Shown here: positions 7,464 to 16,276 of the stretch, piece by piece
How the letters are laid out: each line of letters starts with the position of its first letter
Numbering within the stretch: position 1 is the stretch's first letter
Assembly (NCBI RefSeq): GCF_004135385.1
Contig: NZ_CP035493.1
Span: 992,001 to 1,056,000, forward strand
From: Xylanimonas protaetiae
GTDB lineage: Bacteria > Actinomycetota > Actinomycetes > Actinomycetales > Cellulomonadaceae
Direction: 5' to 3'
DNA: 64,000 bases
The notes under the pieces: generated by a model
Databases searched by the model: none
What the model saw: only the letters and a program-made list of their open reading frames with translations
What the model was told of the DNA's origin: nothing
Program-made: the position numbers and the translations under genes

Positions 7464-8731
7464 GCGACCGGCTCCAGGACCTCCAGGCCGCCGAGGTAGG
7501 GCCGCAGGCCCTCCGGGACGCGGACCGAGCCGTCGGCCTGCTGGTGGTTCTCGAGGATCGCGACGATCCAGCGCGTCGTGCCGAGCGTGCCGTTGAGGGT
7601 GGCGACGTTGCGCGTCGTGCCGTCCTCGGTGCGCTCGCGCACGCCCAGGCGGCGGGCCTGGAACGTGGTGCAGTTCGACGTCGAGGTGAGCTCGAGCCAG
7701 CGGTTCTGCGTGGGCAGCCAGGCCTCGCAGTCGAACTTGCGCGCGGCGCTCGAGCCGAGGTCGCCCGCCGCCGTGTCGATGACGCGGTAGGGCAGCTCGA
7801 CCTTGGCGAGCATGGCCTCCTCCCAGGCGAGCAGCCGCTGGTGCTCCTCGGCGGCGTCCTCGGGGCGGCAGTAGCTGAACATCTCGACCTTGTGGAACTG
7901 GTGCACGCGGATGATGCCGCGCGTGTCCCGGCCCGCCGAGCCCGCCTCGCGGCGGTAGCAGGCGCTCCACCCGGCGTACCGGGCGGGGCCGTCCGACAGG
8001 TCGATGATCTCGTCGGCGTGGTAGCCCGCGAGCGCCACCTCCGAGGTGCCGACCAGGTAGAGGTCGTCCTTCTCGAGGCGGTAGATCTCGTCGGCGTGCG
8101 CGCCGAGGAACCCGGTGCCGCGCATGGTGTCGGGCTTGACCAGGGTGGGCGTGATGACGGGGGTGAACCCGGCCTGGACGGCCTGGTCCATGGCGGCGTT
8201 GAGGATGGCGAGCTCGAGGCGCGCGCCGATGCCGGTGAGGAAGTAGAAGCGGGCGCCCGAGACCTTGGCGCCGCGCTGCGTGTCGATGGCGCGCAGGCCC
8301 TCGCCGAGCGCGAGGTGGTCCTGCGGCTCGAAGCCCTCCGCGGCGAAGTCGCGCGGCGTGCCGACGTGCTGGAGCACCAGGTAGTCGTCCTCGCCGCCGG
8401 CGGGCGCGCCCTCGACGACGTTCGCGATCTTGTAGAGCACCTCGTCGAGCGTGGCGGCCGCGGCGTCGGCGTCGGCCGAGCGGGCCTTGACCTCCTCGGC
8501 GACCTGCTTGGTGCGGACGAGCAGCGCCTGCTTCTCGGCGCCCTGCGCCTGGGCGACCTTCTTGCCCATGGCCTTCTGCTCGGCGCGCAGCTCCTCGAAC
8601 GCCACCAGCGAGGAGCGGCGGCGGGCGTCGGCGTCGAGCGCGACGTCCACGAGGTCGGGGTCGTCGCCGCGAGCCACCTGGCTCGCGCGGACGACGTCGG
8701 GGTTGTCGCGCAGCAGACGAAGGTCGATCAC
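7460..8731 (-). CDS. serS: Seryl-tRNA synthetase
   Basis: Class II aminoacyl-tRNA synthetase charging tRNA-Ser, 423 residues, usual length. The N-terminal coiled-coil tRNA-binding arm spans about residues 25-105 (Ala/Glu/Lys-rich). Motif 2 is seen in [13 protein letters not shown], motif 3 in [15 protein letters not shown]. Starts [12 protein letters not shown], the canonical N-terminus. GTG at 8731 is preceded by TAGGCT (8744-8739) with a 7-nt gap, so the transcript is probably leaderless. First gene of an operon with the HAD phosphatase. Confidence 0.97.
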   Translation of the reverse strand: MIDLRLLRDNPDVVRASQVARGDDPDLVDVALDADARRRSSLVAFEELRAEQKAMGKKVAQAQGAEKQALLVRTKQVAEEVKARSADADAAAATLDEVLYKIANVVEGAPAGGEDDYLVLQHVGTPRDFAAEGFEPQDHLALGEGLRAIDTQRGAKVSGARFYFLTGIGARLELAILNAAMDQAVQAGFTPVITPTLVKPDTMRGTGFLGAHADEIYRLEKDDLYLVGTSEVALAGYHADEIIDLSDGPARYAGWSACYRREAGSAGRDTRGIIRVHQFHKVEMFSYCRPEDAAEEHQRLLAWEEAMLAKVELPYRVIDTAAGDLGSSAARKFDCEAWLPTQNRWLELTSTSNCTTFQARRLGVRERTEDGTTRNVATLNGTLGTTRWIVAILENHQQADGSVRVPEGLRPYLGGLEVLEPVA

Positions 8732-8838
8732 GGACGGAAGCCTAACGGGGCGCCCTGACGGATGACGAAGGGTTACGCCAGGTGACGGCTCGCGCCGCAT
8801 CCGGGGCCGTCGGCGTGCCGGGCGTCTACGGTGCCCTC

Positions 8839-9945
8839 ATGGGCTGGGAGCTGTGGCTGACGATCGCCTCCGTGGCGATCGCGTGCGCCGCGCTCGCCGT
8901 CGCGGTGACGGTGTGGCGCCGCACCCACCCGCGCCGCGTGGTCGAGCCGCAGGCCGCCGACGCCGAGGAGCCGGGGAAGGGCCAGCAGGTCGCCGTCGTC
9001 GTCAACCCCTCCAAGGAGGGCGCCGCGGAGCTCGTCGCGACCGTGACGCGCGTGTGCGCGGACGCCGCGCTGCCGGAGCCGCTGTTCTTCGAGACGACGG
9101 TCGACGAGCCGGGCGGGCCGCAGGCGCGGCGCGCGGTGGCCGCGGGCGCGGACGTCGTCGTCGCGGCGGGCGGCGACGGCACCGTGCGCGCCGTCGCGGG
9201 CGCGCTGACCGGTGGCGACGTGCCGATGGCGATCATCCCCGTCGGCACGGGCAACCTGCTGGCCCGCAACCTGGACCTGCCCCTCTCGTCGGTCGAGGAC
9301 GGGATGGCCGTCGTGCTCGGCGGCCGGGACCGGCACATCGACGTCGGCTGGGCGCGCGTCGCCGAGACCGACGTCGGCCTGGACGGCGAGCCGCGCCCCG
9401 ACGCGGCCGTCCCGGGCGACACGCAGCTCTTCCTCGTCATCGCGGGCCTGGGCTTCGACGCCGCGATGGTCGCCGACGCCGACGACACGCTCAAGCGCCG
9501 CGTCGGCTGGATCGCCTACTTCGTCGCCGGGGTGCGCCACCTGCACGGCCGCCGCATGCGCGCCGAGGTGAGCATCGACGGCGGCGAGCCCGTCCCGACG
9601 CGGCTGCGCAGCATCATGGTGGGCAACTGCGGCCGCCTGCCCGGCGGCGTCACCCTGCTGCCCGACGCCGAGATCGACGACGGCGTGCTCGACGTCGCCG
9701 CGATCGACACGCGCGGCGGGCTGGCCGGCTGGGCCCAGCTGCTGGGCGAGGTGGTCATGCAGGGCGCCGGGCTGCACAACGACCTGCCGGGCAAGATCGG
9801 CCGCATCGACCACGCCCGCGCCCGCCGCACGCGCATCCGCGTGGAGGGCGGCGAGCACGCCCAGGTGGACGGCGACCCGATGGGCCGGGTGATCGAGCTG
9901 GAGGCGTGGGTCGATCCTGGCGCGCTGCTCGTCCGGACCGTGTGA
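8839..9945 (+). CDS. Diacylglycerol kinase catalytic-domain lipid kinase
   Basis: Phosphorylates a lipid hydroxyl using ATP (DAGK/LCB5 family), 368 residues. An N-terminal membrane helix (about 5-25) precedes the catalytic domain: VVVNPSKEG phosphate-binding start, AAGGDGTVRAVAGAL nucleotide motif, PVGTGNLLARNL, and a C-terminal EGGEHAQVDGDP motif. ATG at 8839 is favoured over the upstream in-frame start at 8782 because TACGGT (8827-8832) lies 6 nt before it. Probable role in phosphatidic acid or glycolipid turnover. Divergent from serS, and co-directional with the duplicated membrane protein after a 24-bp gap. Confidence 0.9.
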   Translation: MGWELWLTIASVAIACAALAVAVTVWRRTHPRRVVEPQAADAEEPGKGQQVAVVVNPSKEGAAELVATVTRVCADAALPEPLFFETTVDEPGGPQARRAVAAGADVVVAAGGDGTVRAVAGALTGGDVPMAIIPVGTGNLLARNLDLPLSSVEDGMAVVLGGRDRHIDVGWARVAETDVGLDGEPRPDAAVPGDTQLFLVIAGLGFDAAMVADADDTLKRRVGWIAYFVAGVRHLHGRRMRAEVSIDGGEPVPTRLRSIMVGNCGRLPGGVTLLPDAEIDDGVLDVAAIDTRGGLAGWAQLLGEVVMQGAGLHNDLPGKIGRIDHARARRTRIRVEGGEHAQVDGDPMGRVIELEAWVDPGALLVRTV

Positions 9946-9969
9946 GCGGCTCCGCCTAGGCTGTGGCGC

Positions 9970-12900
9970 GTGATCCTCCGCGCCCGGACCGCCCTCTCGA
10001 CGCTGGTCGGCGTCCTCCTCGTGGCCCTGGCGCTGCTCGGCGTGACGCCGCCCGCCGCGGCGTCCACCGCGCTGGCCACCGCCCCGGACCGCACCCCCGT
10101 GGTGTTCGTCGGCGTGGCCGGCCTCCAGTGGTCCGACGTCGACGCCGACCGAACCCCCACGCTGTGGCGGCTCGTGGGCGGCGGCTCCGTCGGCTCGATG
10201 GCGGTGCGCACGCTGACCCCGACGTGCCCGCGCGACGCGTGGCTGACCGTCTCCGCCGAGAGCCGGTTCGTGTCCCCGCCCCGCCCGACGGAGGACACCG
10301 AGACCGACACCTGCCGCGAGGTGCCCCTGCCGGTGCCGTCCGGCGACGCGCCCGGCCCCGCCGTCGTCGAGGACTGGGCGACGCTGCAGGTCTCCGACCA
10401 GCGCGGCTCGCTCGGCACGCCCGGCACCCTCGGCGAGCGGCTCGCCGGCGCCGGGGTGTGCACGACGGCGGTCGGCCCCGGCGCCGCGCTCGCGCTCGCG
10501 GACGGCCGCGGGCACGTCGCCCGGTACGCCCCCACGCTCGCCGACCTCACGCCCGACGAGCTGTCGGCCTGCCCCGTGACGGTCGTCGACGGCGGCGTGC
10601 TGCCCGACCGCGCGACGGCGCGCTCGGACGCGCTGCGCGACCTCGACGCCACGCTGCGCACCGTCGAGCGCGCCGCCGCGCCGGGCACGCGCGTGATCGT
10701 GTCCGGCGTCGCGGACACCCCGCTCGGGGCGCCCACCCTCCAGGTGGTCGTCGACTGGACCGCGCCCGGCGGCGAGGCCACCTGGATCGACTCGCGCTCC
10801 TCGCGCTGGCAGGGCATCGCCGTGCTCGACGACGTCGCCGCGACGCTCGCCGGTGCCGGCTCCGGGACGGGCGACGGCAGCGAGCTCGCGCAGGGCGAGG
10901 CCCGCCGCATGACGACGTCGCGCACCGTGGACCAGCGCAAGTACCTCACGGTGCTCACCGACACCGTCGCCCAGCTCACGCCCGTGCTGGTGGCGTCGAT
11001 CGGGGCGGCGGCCGGGCTCGCGCTCCTCGTCGTCGGGCTGCGGCGGCGTCGCACCGACACCGGCCGGCCCCGCCTGGCCGCCCTCGTGCTGCACACGGCG
11101 GCCGCGGCACCGGCGGGGGCGACGCTCGCCACGCTCTCGCGCTGGTGGGTGTGGCCCTCCCCGACCAGCGCGCTCGTCGTGGCCGTCACGCTCGGCACGG
11201 TCGCCGTCGCCCTGGCCGCCTGGTACGGGCGGCGGCTCGCGGCGCGCACCCCGCTGCCGCTCGCGGTCGCCGTCGCGGCCGTGACCTGGCTGGTGCTCAC
11301 GGTCGACGGCCTGACGGGGACCACGCTCCAGCAGGGGTCGCTGCTCGGGCCGTCGCCCGCGCTCGGGGCGCGGTTCTTCGGGTTCGGCAACACCGTGTTC
11401 GCGGTCTACGCGACCGCGGCGCTCGTGCTCACGTGGGGCGTCGTCGCGGCGCTCGCGCGGGCGGGGCTGTCCCGCGCTGCCCTCGCCGCGCTGGTCGGGC
11501 TCGGCACCGTCACGACGCTCGTCACAGCCCTGCCCACGTTCGGCGCCGACGCCGGCGGGCTCGTCACGCTCATCCCCGCGTTCGGGGTGCTCGCGTACCG
11601 GTTCTTCGGGCGGCGGGTCTCGCCCGTGCGGGCCGTGCTGCTGGTCGGCGCGGTGACCGTGGTGGTCGTCGCCACCATCGCGCTGCTCGCGTGGCTCGCG
11701 CCCGGCGACGGGTCGCACCTCGGGTCGTTCGTCCAGCGCATCGTCGACGGCGGTGCGCTGGCCCTCGTGCGCTCCAAGGCGGCCGGGGCGTGGGCCACCG
11801 TCGCGTCCGCGCCCGGGGCGGTCGCGGTCGTGTTCTGCCTGGTCAGCGGGTGGGCGACGTGGCGGCCCGAGCGGTTCCGGTGGACGGCGCTCGCGCGGGC
11901 GTACCGGGAGGTGCCGTGGCTGCCCGGCCTCGTGGCGGCCCTGTGGACGGTGGCCGTGCTGGGGTCGGTCGTCAACGACTCCGGCATCGTCGTCGCGCTC
12001 GTGGTGCACCTGGCCGCCGTGCCGACGCTCGGGGCGGCGCTGCTGGTGCGACGGGTCGCGGCGGGGTCCGGGTCCCTCGACTCCGCGCAGGACGACGGCG
12101 AGGTCGCGGCCGGTGACGGCGTCGCCGTGAGGGCCCGCTTCGGCGGGCTGACGCTCGTCGCCGTCGCCGCCGGGATGATCGGCGTGCTCCTCGTCGGGGC
12201 CGTCGTCGCGCCCGCCACCGGGTCCGTGACCCGGGCCGGCGCCGTCACGCGCACCGGCACCGAGGTGCTCGCCGCGCCCGGCCCCATCGTCGTCGTCGGC
12301 ACCGAGGGCGTGCGGTGGTCGGACGTCACGCCCGACGCGACCCCCACCCTGTGGTCGCTGCTGCGCGACGGCGCGGACGCCGGCGGCGTGACGCCCGCCG
12401 TCGTGGACGGGCAGCGGCAGTGCGCCGGGGCCGGCTGGCTCGGCCTGTCCGCGGGCCGCACCGTCATCACGAGCACGCCGCGCCCGGGCGGCGTCGACTG
12501 CCTGCCCTGGTCCGTCGTCGCGGCCGGCGACGACGCTGCCGGCGTCACCGGCTGGGACGACCTCACCGCCGCGCAGTCCCGCTCGCCCTTCAACCCGCGT
12601 CCCGGGACGCTCGGCTCCGCGCTCGCTGACGCCGGCGTGTGCGCCACGGCCGTCGGGCCGGGCGCCGGGCTCGCGCTCGCGCAGCGCGACGGCACCGTGC
12701 CGCGCTGGCTGCCGCTCGAGGACCTCACGGCCGACGCCTTCTCCTGCCCGCTGACGATGGTCGACGCCGGGTCCGCCCCGGCCGGCGCGCCCGACCGCCC
12801 CGCCGCGCTCACCGCCGTGGACACGACCGTGCGCCGCGTGCTCGCGGCCGCCCCCGAGGCGGCCACCGTGCTCGTGATGGACGTCGGCAACCCCACCACC

Positions 12901-14262
12901 GCGCCGCAGGCGCTCGGCGTCGGCCTGCTCCAGGGCTCCGGCCCCACCGCGGCGCGCTACCTGTCGAGCGCCGCGACCCGCTGGGAGGGCGTCGTGCGGG
13001 CCCTCGACCTGCCCCTGTCGCTGACCGCGGCGCTCGGGGTGCCGCAGCCGGCCGACTTCAGCGGGAGCCCGATCGTGTCCGCAGGGACGCGTCCCCCGGG
13101 CGGCCAGGCCGCCGACGAGCTCGAGCTGCTCACCACGCGCGACCGCGCGCTGCGCCGCGTCACCGGCACGACGACGGCGATCCCCCTGTGGATCGGGCTC
13201 GCCGCGCTCGGGGCGCTCGTGCTCGTCCCCCGCGTGCGGGGCTCCCGCCGCGGGCGCGGCGCGCTCGACGCGCTGTTCCTCGTGCTCGCGTCCATCCCCG
13301 CCGGGCAGTTCCTCATGACGGCCTGGGCCTGGTGGCTGCCGTCGACGAGCCCCGGCCGCATGTGGGCCGCGCTCGTCGTGAGCACGCTGCTGGTCGCGGG
13401 CGTCGCCGCGCTCGCGCCACGGCGTCCGGCCTGGGCGGCGCCGACCGTCCTCGCGACCATCACGTTCGGGCTGCTCACGCTCGACGCCGTGCTCGGCACT
13501 CCCCTGCACCGCGGCAGCCCGCTCGGGCCGGCCGTCACGCTGGGCGGCCGGTTCTTCGGCTTCGGCAACCCCACGTACTCGGTGTACGTCGCCGCGGGGC
13601 TCGTCGCGGCCGCGGGGCTCGGCACGCTCGTGGCCCAGCGGTTCGGCCGGACGTGGGCGGGTGTCGTCGTCGCCGTCCTGGGGCTCGTCGCGATGGTGAT
13701 CAGCCTGTGGCCCGACTTCGGCGCCGACGTCGGCGGCGGCCTCGTGGTGCTGCCGACGTTCGCGGTGCTCGCCCTCGTGGTCTCGGGCCTGCGGGTCACG
13801 TGGACGCGGCTGACGGCCGTGGCTGTCGCGGGCGTCGTGCTGGTGGCCGGGATCGGCATCCTGGACTGGCGTCGCCCGCCCGCCGACCGCACCCACCTGG
13901 GCACGTTCGTGCAGTCCGTCATCGACGGGACGGCGCTCGACACCGTGTGGCGCAAGGCCGGGTTCGCGCTGCGCACCGTCACGCGCGGCGCGGAGGCCTG
14001 GATCACGCTGGCCGTCCTCGTCGCCGTCATCCTCGTGCTGCTCGGCGTCGTGCGGGCGCGCTGGCTCGACCGTGCCCGCGCCGACTGGCCCGTGGTGGTC
14101 CCGCTGCTCGCCGCGATGGTCGTGGGCGGCCTCGGCGGCGCGTTCGCCAACGACTACGGCGTGCGCATCGTGACGATCATGCTGTTCACCGCGGTGCCGC
14201 TGATCGGGCTCCTGGTGACGCGGGGACCCGACGCGCCACGCGGATCCGACGCGCCACGCTGA
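9970..14262 (+). CDS. Large membrane protein with two tandem copies of an ectodomain-plus-membrane module
   Basis: 1430 residues, function unknown. A signal/anchor helix (about 8-30) leads to an extracytoplasmic domain (43-330), then about ten membrane helices (335-700). The whole arrangement repeats from about residue 771: VVVGTEGVRWSDV mirrors VFVGVAGLQWSDV, GVCATAVGPGAGLALA mirrors GVCTTAVGPGAALALA, and GGRFFGFGNPTYSVY mirrors GARFFGFGNTVFAVY. The ectodomain loosely resembles degenerate alkaline-phosphatase-superfamily folds, but I see no metal-ligand set. GTG at 9970 is leaderless-type (TAGGCT at 9957-9962, 7-nt gap). The linker (about residue 700) contains a dispersed repeat, encoding SLDSAQDDGE. 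Convergent with the glycosyltransferase gene. Confidence 0.8.
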   Translation: MILRARTALSTLVGVLLVALALLGVTPPAAASTALATAPDRTPVVFVGVAGLQWSDVDADRTPTLWRLVGGGSVGSMAVRTLTPTCPRDAWLTVSAESRFVSPPRPTEDTETDTCREVPLPVPSGDAPGPAVVEDWATLQVSDQRGSLGTPGTLGERLAGAGVCTTAVGPGAALALADGRGHVARYAPTLADLTPDELSACPVTVVDGGVLPDRATARSDALRDLDATLRTVERAAAPGTRVIVSGVADTPLGAPTLQVVVDWTAPGGEATWIDSRSSRWQGIAVLDDVAATLAGAGSGTGDGSELAQGEARRMTTSRTVDQRKYLTVLTDTVAQLTPVLVASIGAAAGLALLVVGLRRRRTDTGRPRLAALVLHTAAAAPAGATLATLSRWWVWPSPTSALVVAVTLGTVAVALAAWYGRRLAARTPLPLAVAVAAVTWLVLTVDGLTGTTLQQGSLLGPSPALGARFFGFGNTVFAVYATAALVLTWGVVAALARAGLSRAALAALVGLGTVTTLVTALPTFGADAGGLVTLIPAFGVLAYRFFGRRVSPVRAVLLVGAVTVVVVATIALLAWLAPGDGSHLGSFVQRIVDGGALALVRSKAAGAWATVASAPGAVAVVFCLVSGWATWRPERFRWTALARAYREVPWLPGLVAALWTVAVLGSVVNDSGIVVALVVHLAAVPTLGAALLVRRVAAGSGSLDSAQDDGEVAAGDGVAVRARFGGLTLVAVAAGMIGVLLVGAVVAPATGSVTRAGAVTRTGTEVLAAPGPIVVVGTEGVRWSDVTPDATPTLWSLLRDGADAGGVTPAVVDGQRQCAGAGWLGLSAGRTVITSTPRPGGVDCLPWSVVAAGDDAAGVTGWDDLTAAQSRSPFNPRPGTLGSALADAGVCATAVGPGAGLALAQRDGTVPRWLPLEDLTADAFSCPLTMVDAGSAPAGAPDRPAALTAVDTTVRRVLAAAPEAATVLVMDVGNPTTAPQALGVGLLQGSGPTAARYLSSAATRWEGVVRALDLPLSLTAALGVPQPADFSGSPIVSAGTRPPGGQAADELELLTTRDRALRRVTGTTTAIPLWIGLAALGALVLVPRVRGSRRGRGALDALFLVLASIPAGQFLMTAWAWWLPSTSPGRMWAALVVSTLLVAGVAALAPRRPAWAAPTVLATITFGLLTLDAVLGTPLHRGSPLGPAVTLGGRFFGFGNPTYSVYVAAGLVAAAGLGTLVAQRFGRTWAGVVVAVLGLVAMVISLWPDFGADVGGGLVVLPTFAVLALVVSGLRVTWTRLTAVAVAGVVLVAGIGILDWRRPPADRTHLGTFVQSVIDGTALDTVWRKAGFALRTVTRGAEAWITLAVLVAVILVLLGVVRARWLDRARADWPVVVPLLAAMVVGGLGGAFANDYGVRIVTIMLFTAVPLIGLLVTRGPDAPRGSDAPR
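12070..12098 (+). repeat. 29-bp dispersed repeat, coding copy
   Basis: Copy 1 of a repeat that also occurs at 17762-17790 and, inverted, at 27721-27749. It matches the latter at 25 of 29 positions. It lies in frame in the variable linker between the two modules of the 1430-residue protein. Confidence 0.6.
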
Positions 14263-14327
14263 GACGTCCTGCCCCGCGGGGCCGACGTCGTCCCGTGCAG
14301 GGGGCCGACGTCCCACGCGGGGCCGGC

Positions 14328-15209
14328 TCAGCGGCGGACCGAGTCGGCCTTCACGCCGCGGACCGCGTCGAACGCGCCGCGCACGCGGCGGGCGTTCACC
14401 GCGACCAGCACGTCGCGGTACTGCGCCGCCCGGTGCAGGTTGCCCTTGAGGTCGTTCGACGACGGCCGGTGCTTGAGGTCGCACGGCACCTCGACCGCGA
14501 CGTACCCCTGGCGGAGCAGGTCGATCGTCATGCCCGTCTCGACGCCCCAGCCGCGCGCCAGCGGCGTCGCCGCCTCGAACGCCTCGCGCGTGAGGCAGCG
14601 CATGCCGCTCAGCGGCTGCGTCGGCGTCCAGCCCGTCAGCGCGTGGATCGCGCGGCGCGCGGCGCCGACGACGATGCCGCGCCCGCCCGCGCCCGGCTGC
14701 GGCGGCAGGAGGGCGATCGCCAGGTCGGCCACGCCCTCGCGCACCGGCGTGACCAGCGGCGCGGTGTTCACGGCCGTGTCGCCCAGGTCGCCGTCGACGA
14801 AGAGCAGCAGCCGCTCCGGGCGGCCCGGCGCGTCGCGCATCGCGACGACGGCGGCGCCCGTCTCCATCGCCGCCGCCTTGCCGCGGTTGTGCGAGTGCCG
14901 CACGACGACGGCGCCGGCCTCGCGGGCGGCGTGCTGCGTGTCGTCCTCCGACCCGTCGTCCACGACGAGCACGAGGTCGACGTGCGGGATCGCGCGCGCC
15001 GACCGCACAGTGGCGGCGATGCGGTCCTGCTCGTCCTTCGCGGGGATCACCACGGCGACGCGCTGCACGTCACGCATGCCGCGCGAGCCCTCCGGCCGCG
15101 GCGTCTTCGCGACGGGCAGCTCCGCTCCCGAGCGGCCGTCCACCGGGTCGTCGGCCGGGCTCGTCACCAGATCGGGTTGGGTGCGTCCCCGTACGTGGTC
15201 CGCGTTCAC
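14328..15209 (-). CDS. Family 2 glycosyltransferase
   Basis: GT-A fold glycosyltransferase, 293 residues, using a nucleotide- or polyprenyl-linked sugar. After a 45-residue low-complexity N-terminus the domain begins VAVVIPAKDEQDRIAATV; the nucleotide-binding VVDDGSEDDT and the DxD-equivalent FVDGDLGDT are clear, then GWGVETGMTIDLLRQGY in the acceptor half. No membrane helix is seen, so it is probably cytoplasmic or peripheral. GTG at 15209 is the first in-frame start; the Met at about residue 45 is an alternative that removes the low-complexity leader. Likely cell-envelope glycan synthesis; product unknown. Confidence 0.85.
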   Translation of the reverse strand: MNADHVRGRTQPDLVTSPADDPVDGRSGAELPVAKTPRPEGSRGMRDVQRVAVVIPAKDEQDRIAATVRSARAIPHVDLVLVVDDGSEDDTQHAAREAGAVVVRHSHNRGKAAAMETGAAVVAMRDAPGRPERLLLFVDGDLGDTAVNTAPLVTPVREGVADLAIALLPPQPGAGGRGIVVGAARRAIHALTGWTPTQPLSGMRCLTREAFEAATPLARGWGVETGMTIDLLRQGYVAVEVPCDLKHRPSSNDLKGNLHRAAQYRDVLVAVNARRVRGAFDAVRGVKADSVRR

Positions 15210-15340
15210 ACGTCCTGCCTGCGTCGAAGGAAAAGGGATGGGTAGGGCAAAGGATTACCCGCAGAATGCTACTCCCCCGGTAGGGGAACTCCCTGCCACG
15301 TGGCGTCGGCTCGCCGTGACCCGCGCCGCCCCGCCAGGGC

Positions 15341-16177
15341 TCAGCGCAGGGTGACCTGGCGGGACACGATGCCCGCCTTCGCGCGGCGCTCGTTCGCGTC
15401 GAGCGGCTCGGTCACCGTGAGGGCGGCGTCGAGGCGCTTGCCCAGCTCGGCGGCCGGCTTCTCGACGTCGGCGGCCTCGGTGCCCGCCGGCAGCTCCCAC
15501 ACCGGGACCACGAGGCCCGCGGCACGGAACATGCCCAGGAACCGGGCCTCGCCGCCGTCGGCGAGCTGGAGCGCCGACTCGCGCCGGGCGTGCAGGCGGG
15601 CGAGCGCGGCGACGACGTCGTCCTCGTCCTCGGTGCGTGCCCAGCGCAGGAACTGCTTGCCCATGTCGCACCAGTACGCGTGCTCGACGGACGCGAGGCG
15701 GACGGTCGGGATGGTCGACTCGGCGGCCTCGGCCAGCGACGCGTCGATCTCGGCGGTGCGCTCGGCGGTCGCGTCGACCCAGAACTCGTAGTCGTCGTGC
15801 ACCGTGACGTCGAACGCGACCTTGGCGTCCAGCACCTCCTGGAGGCGCGGGCCGTCGGGCGCGGGCTTGGCGACGATCGCGGTGCCCGGCTCGGCGTCGA
15901 TCGCCTCGAGCAGCGCGCCGGCCAGGTCGCGCGACGGGTCCGTGGACGACAGCGCGCCCTGCAGCGCGAGCAGGATCGTGCCGTCCGGGCGGTGCATCGC
16001 GGCGTAGCCGCCGGGCAGCATCGTGACGACGACGACGTCCTTGGCGCCGAACTTCTTCGTGGTGCGCGCGGTGCCGGTGGCGGCGGGCACGATCTCTCGG
16101 AAGGCGACCCAGTCGGGCTCCCCAGGGAGGCCCTCGAAGGGACGCAGCACGAAGTCGTTGGCGGTGCTCTTGGACAT
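15341..16177 (-). CDS. DUF5926 family protein
   Basis: 278-residue soluble protein, a family found in actinobacteria and of unknown function. It starts SKSTANDFVLRPFEGLPGE, typical of the family, with no signal peptide or membrane helix. Repeated acidic and Ala-rich helices occur in the second half. ATG at 16177 is preceded by TAGGAT (16190-16185) and a 7-nt gap, so a leaderless mRNA is expected. It is divergent from the CoA-transferase gene and lies 131 bp upstream of the glycosyltransferase on the same strand, a gap containing candidate promoter hexamers. Confidence 0.8.
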   Translation of the reverse strand: MSKSTANDFVLRPFEGLPGEPDWVAFREIVPAATGTARTTKKFGAKDVVVVTMLPGGYAAMHRPDGTILLALQGALSSTDPSRDLAGALLEAIDAEPGTAIVAKPAPDGPRLQEVLDAKVAFDVTVHDDYEFWVDATAERTAEIDASLAEAAESTIPTVRLASVEHAYWCDMGKQFLRWARTEDEDDVVAALARLHARRESALQLADGGEARFLGMFRAAGLVVPVWELPAGTEAADVEKPAAELGKRLDAALTVTEPLDANERRAKAGIVSRQVTLR

Positions 16178-16276
16178 GCGACCGATCCTATCGGCACCGC
16201 GCCGCATCAGCTCAGACCCGCGCGGCCGGGACGCGGACCGCTGGTGCGCGCGCCCGCTCGTGCTTACCGTCGACAG

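Noticed and set aside
8773-14484. Very long minus-strand open frame of about 1900 codons
   Set aside because: It is an Arg/Gly/His-rich shadow of the lipid kinase and the duplicated membrane protein, with no recognisable domain; high GC keeps stop codons rare. The same applies to 28768-34479 on the minus strand.
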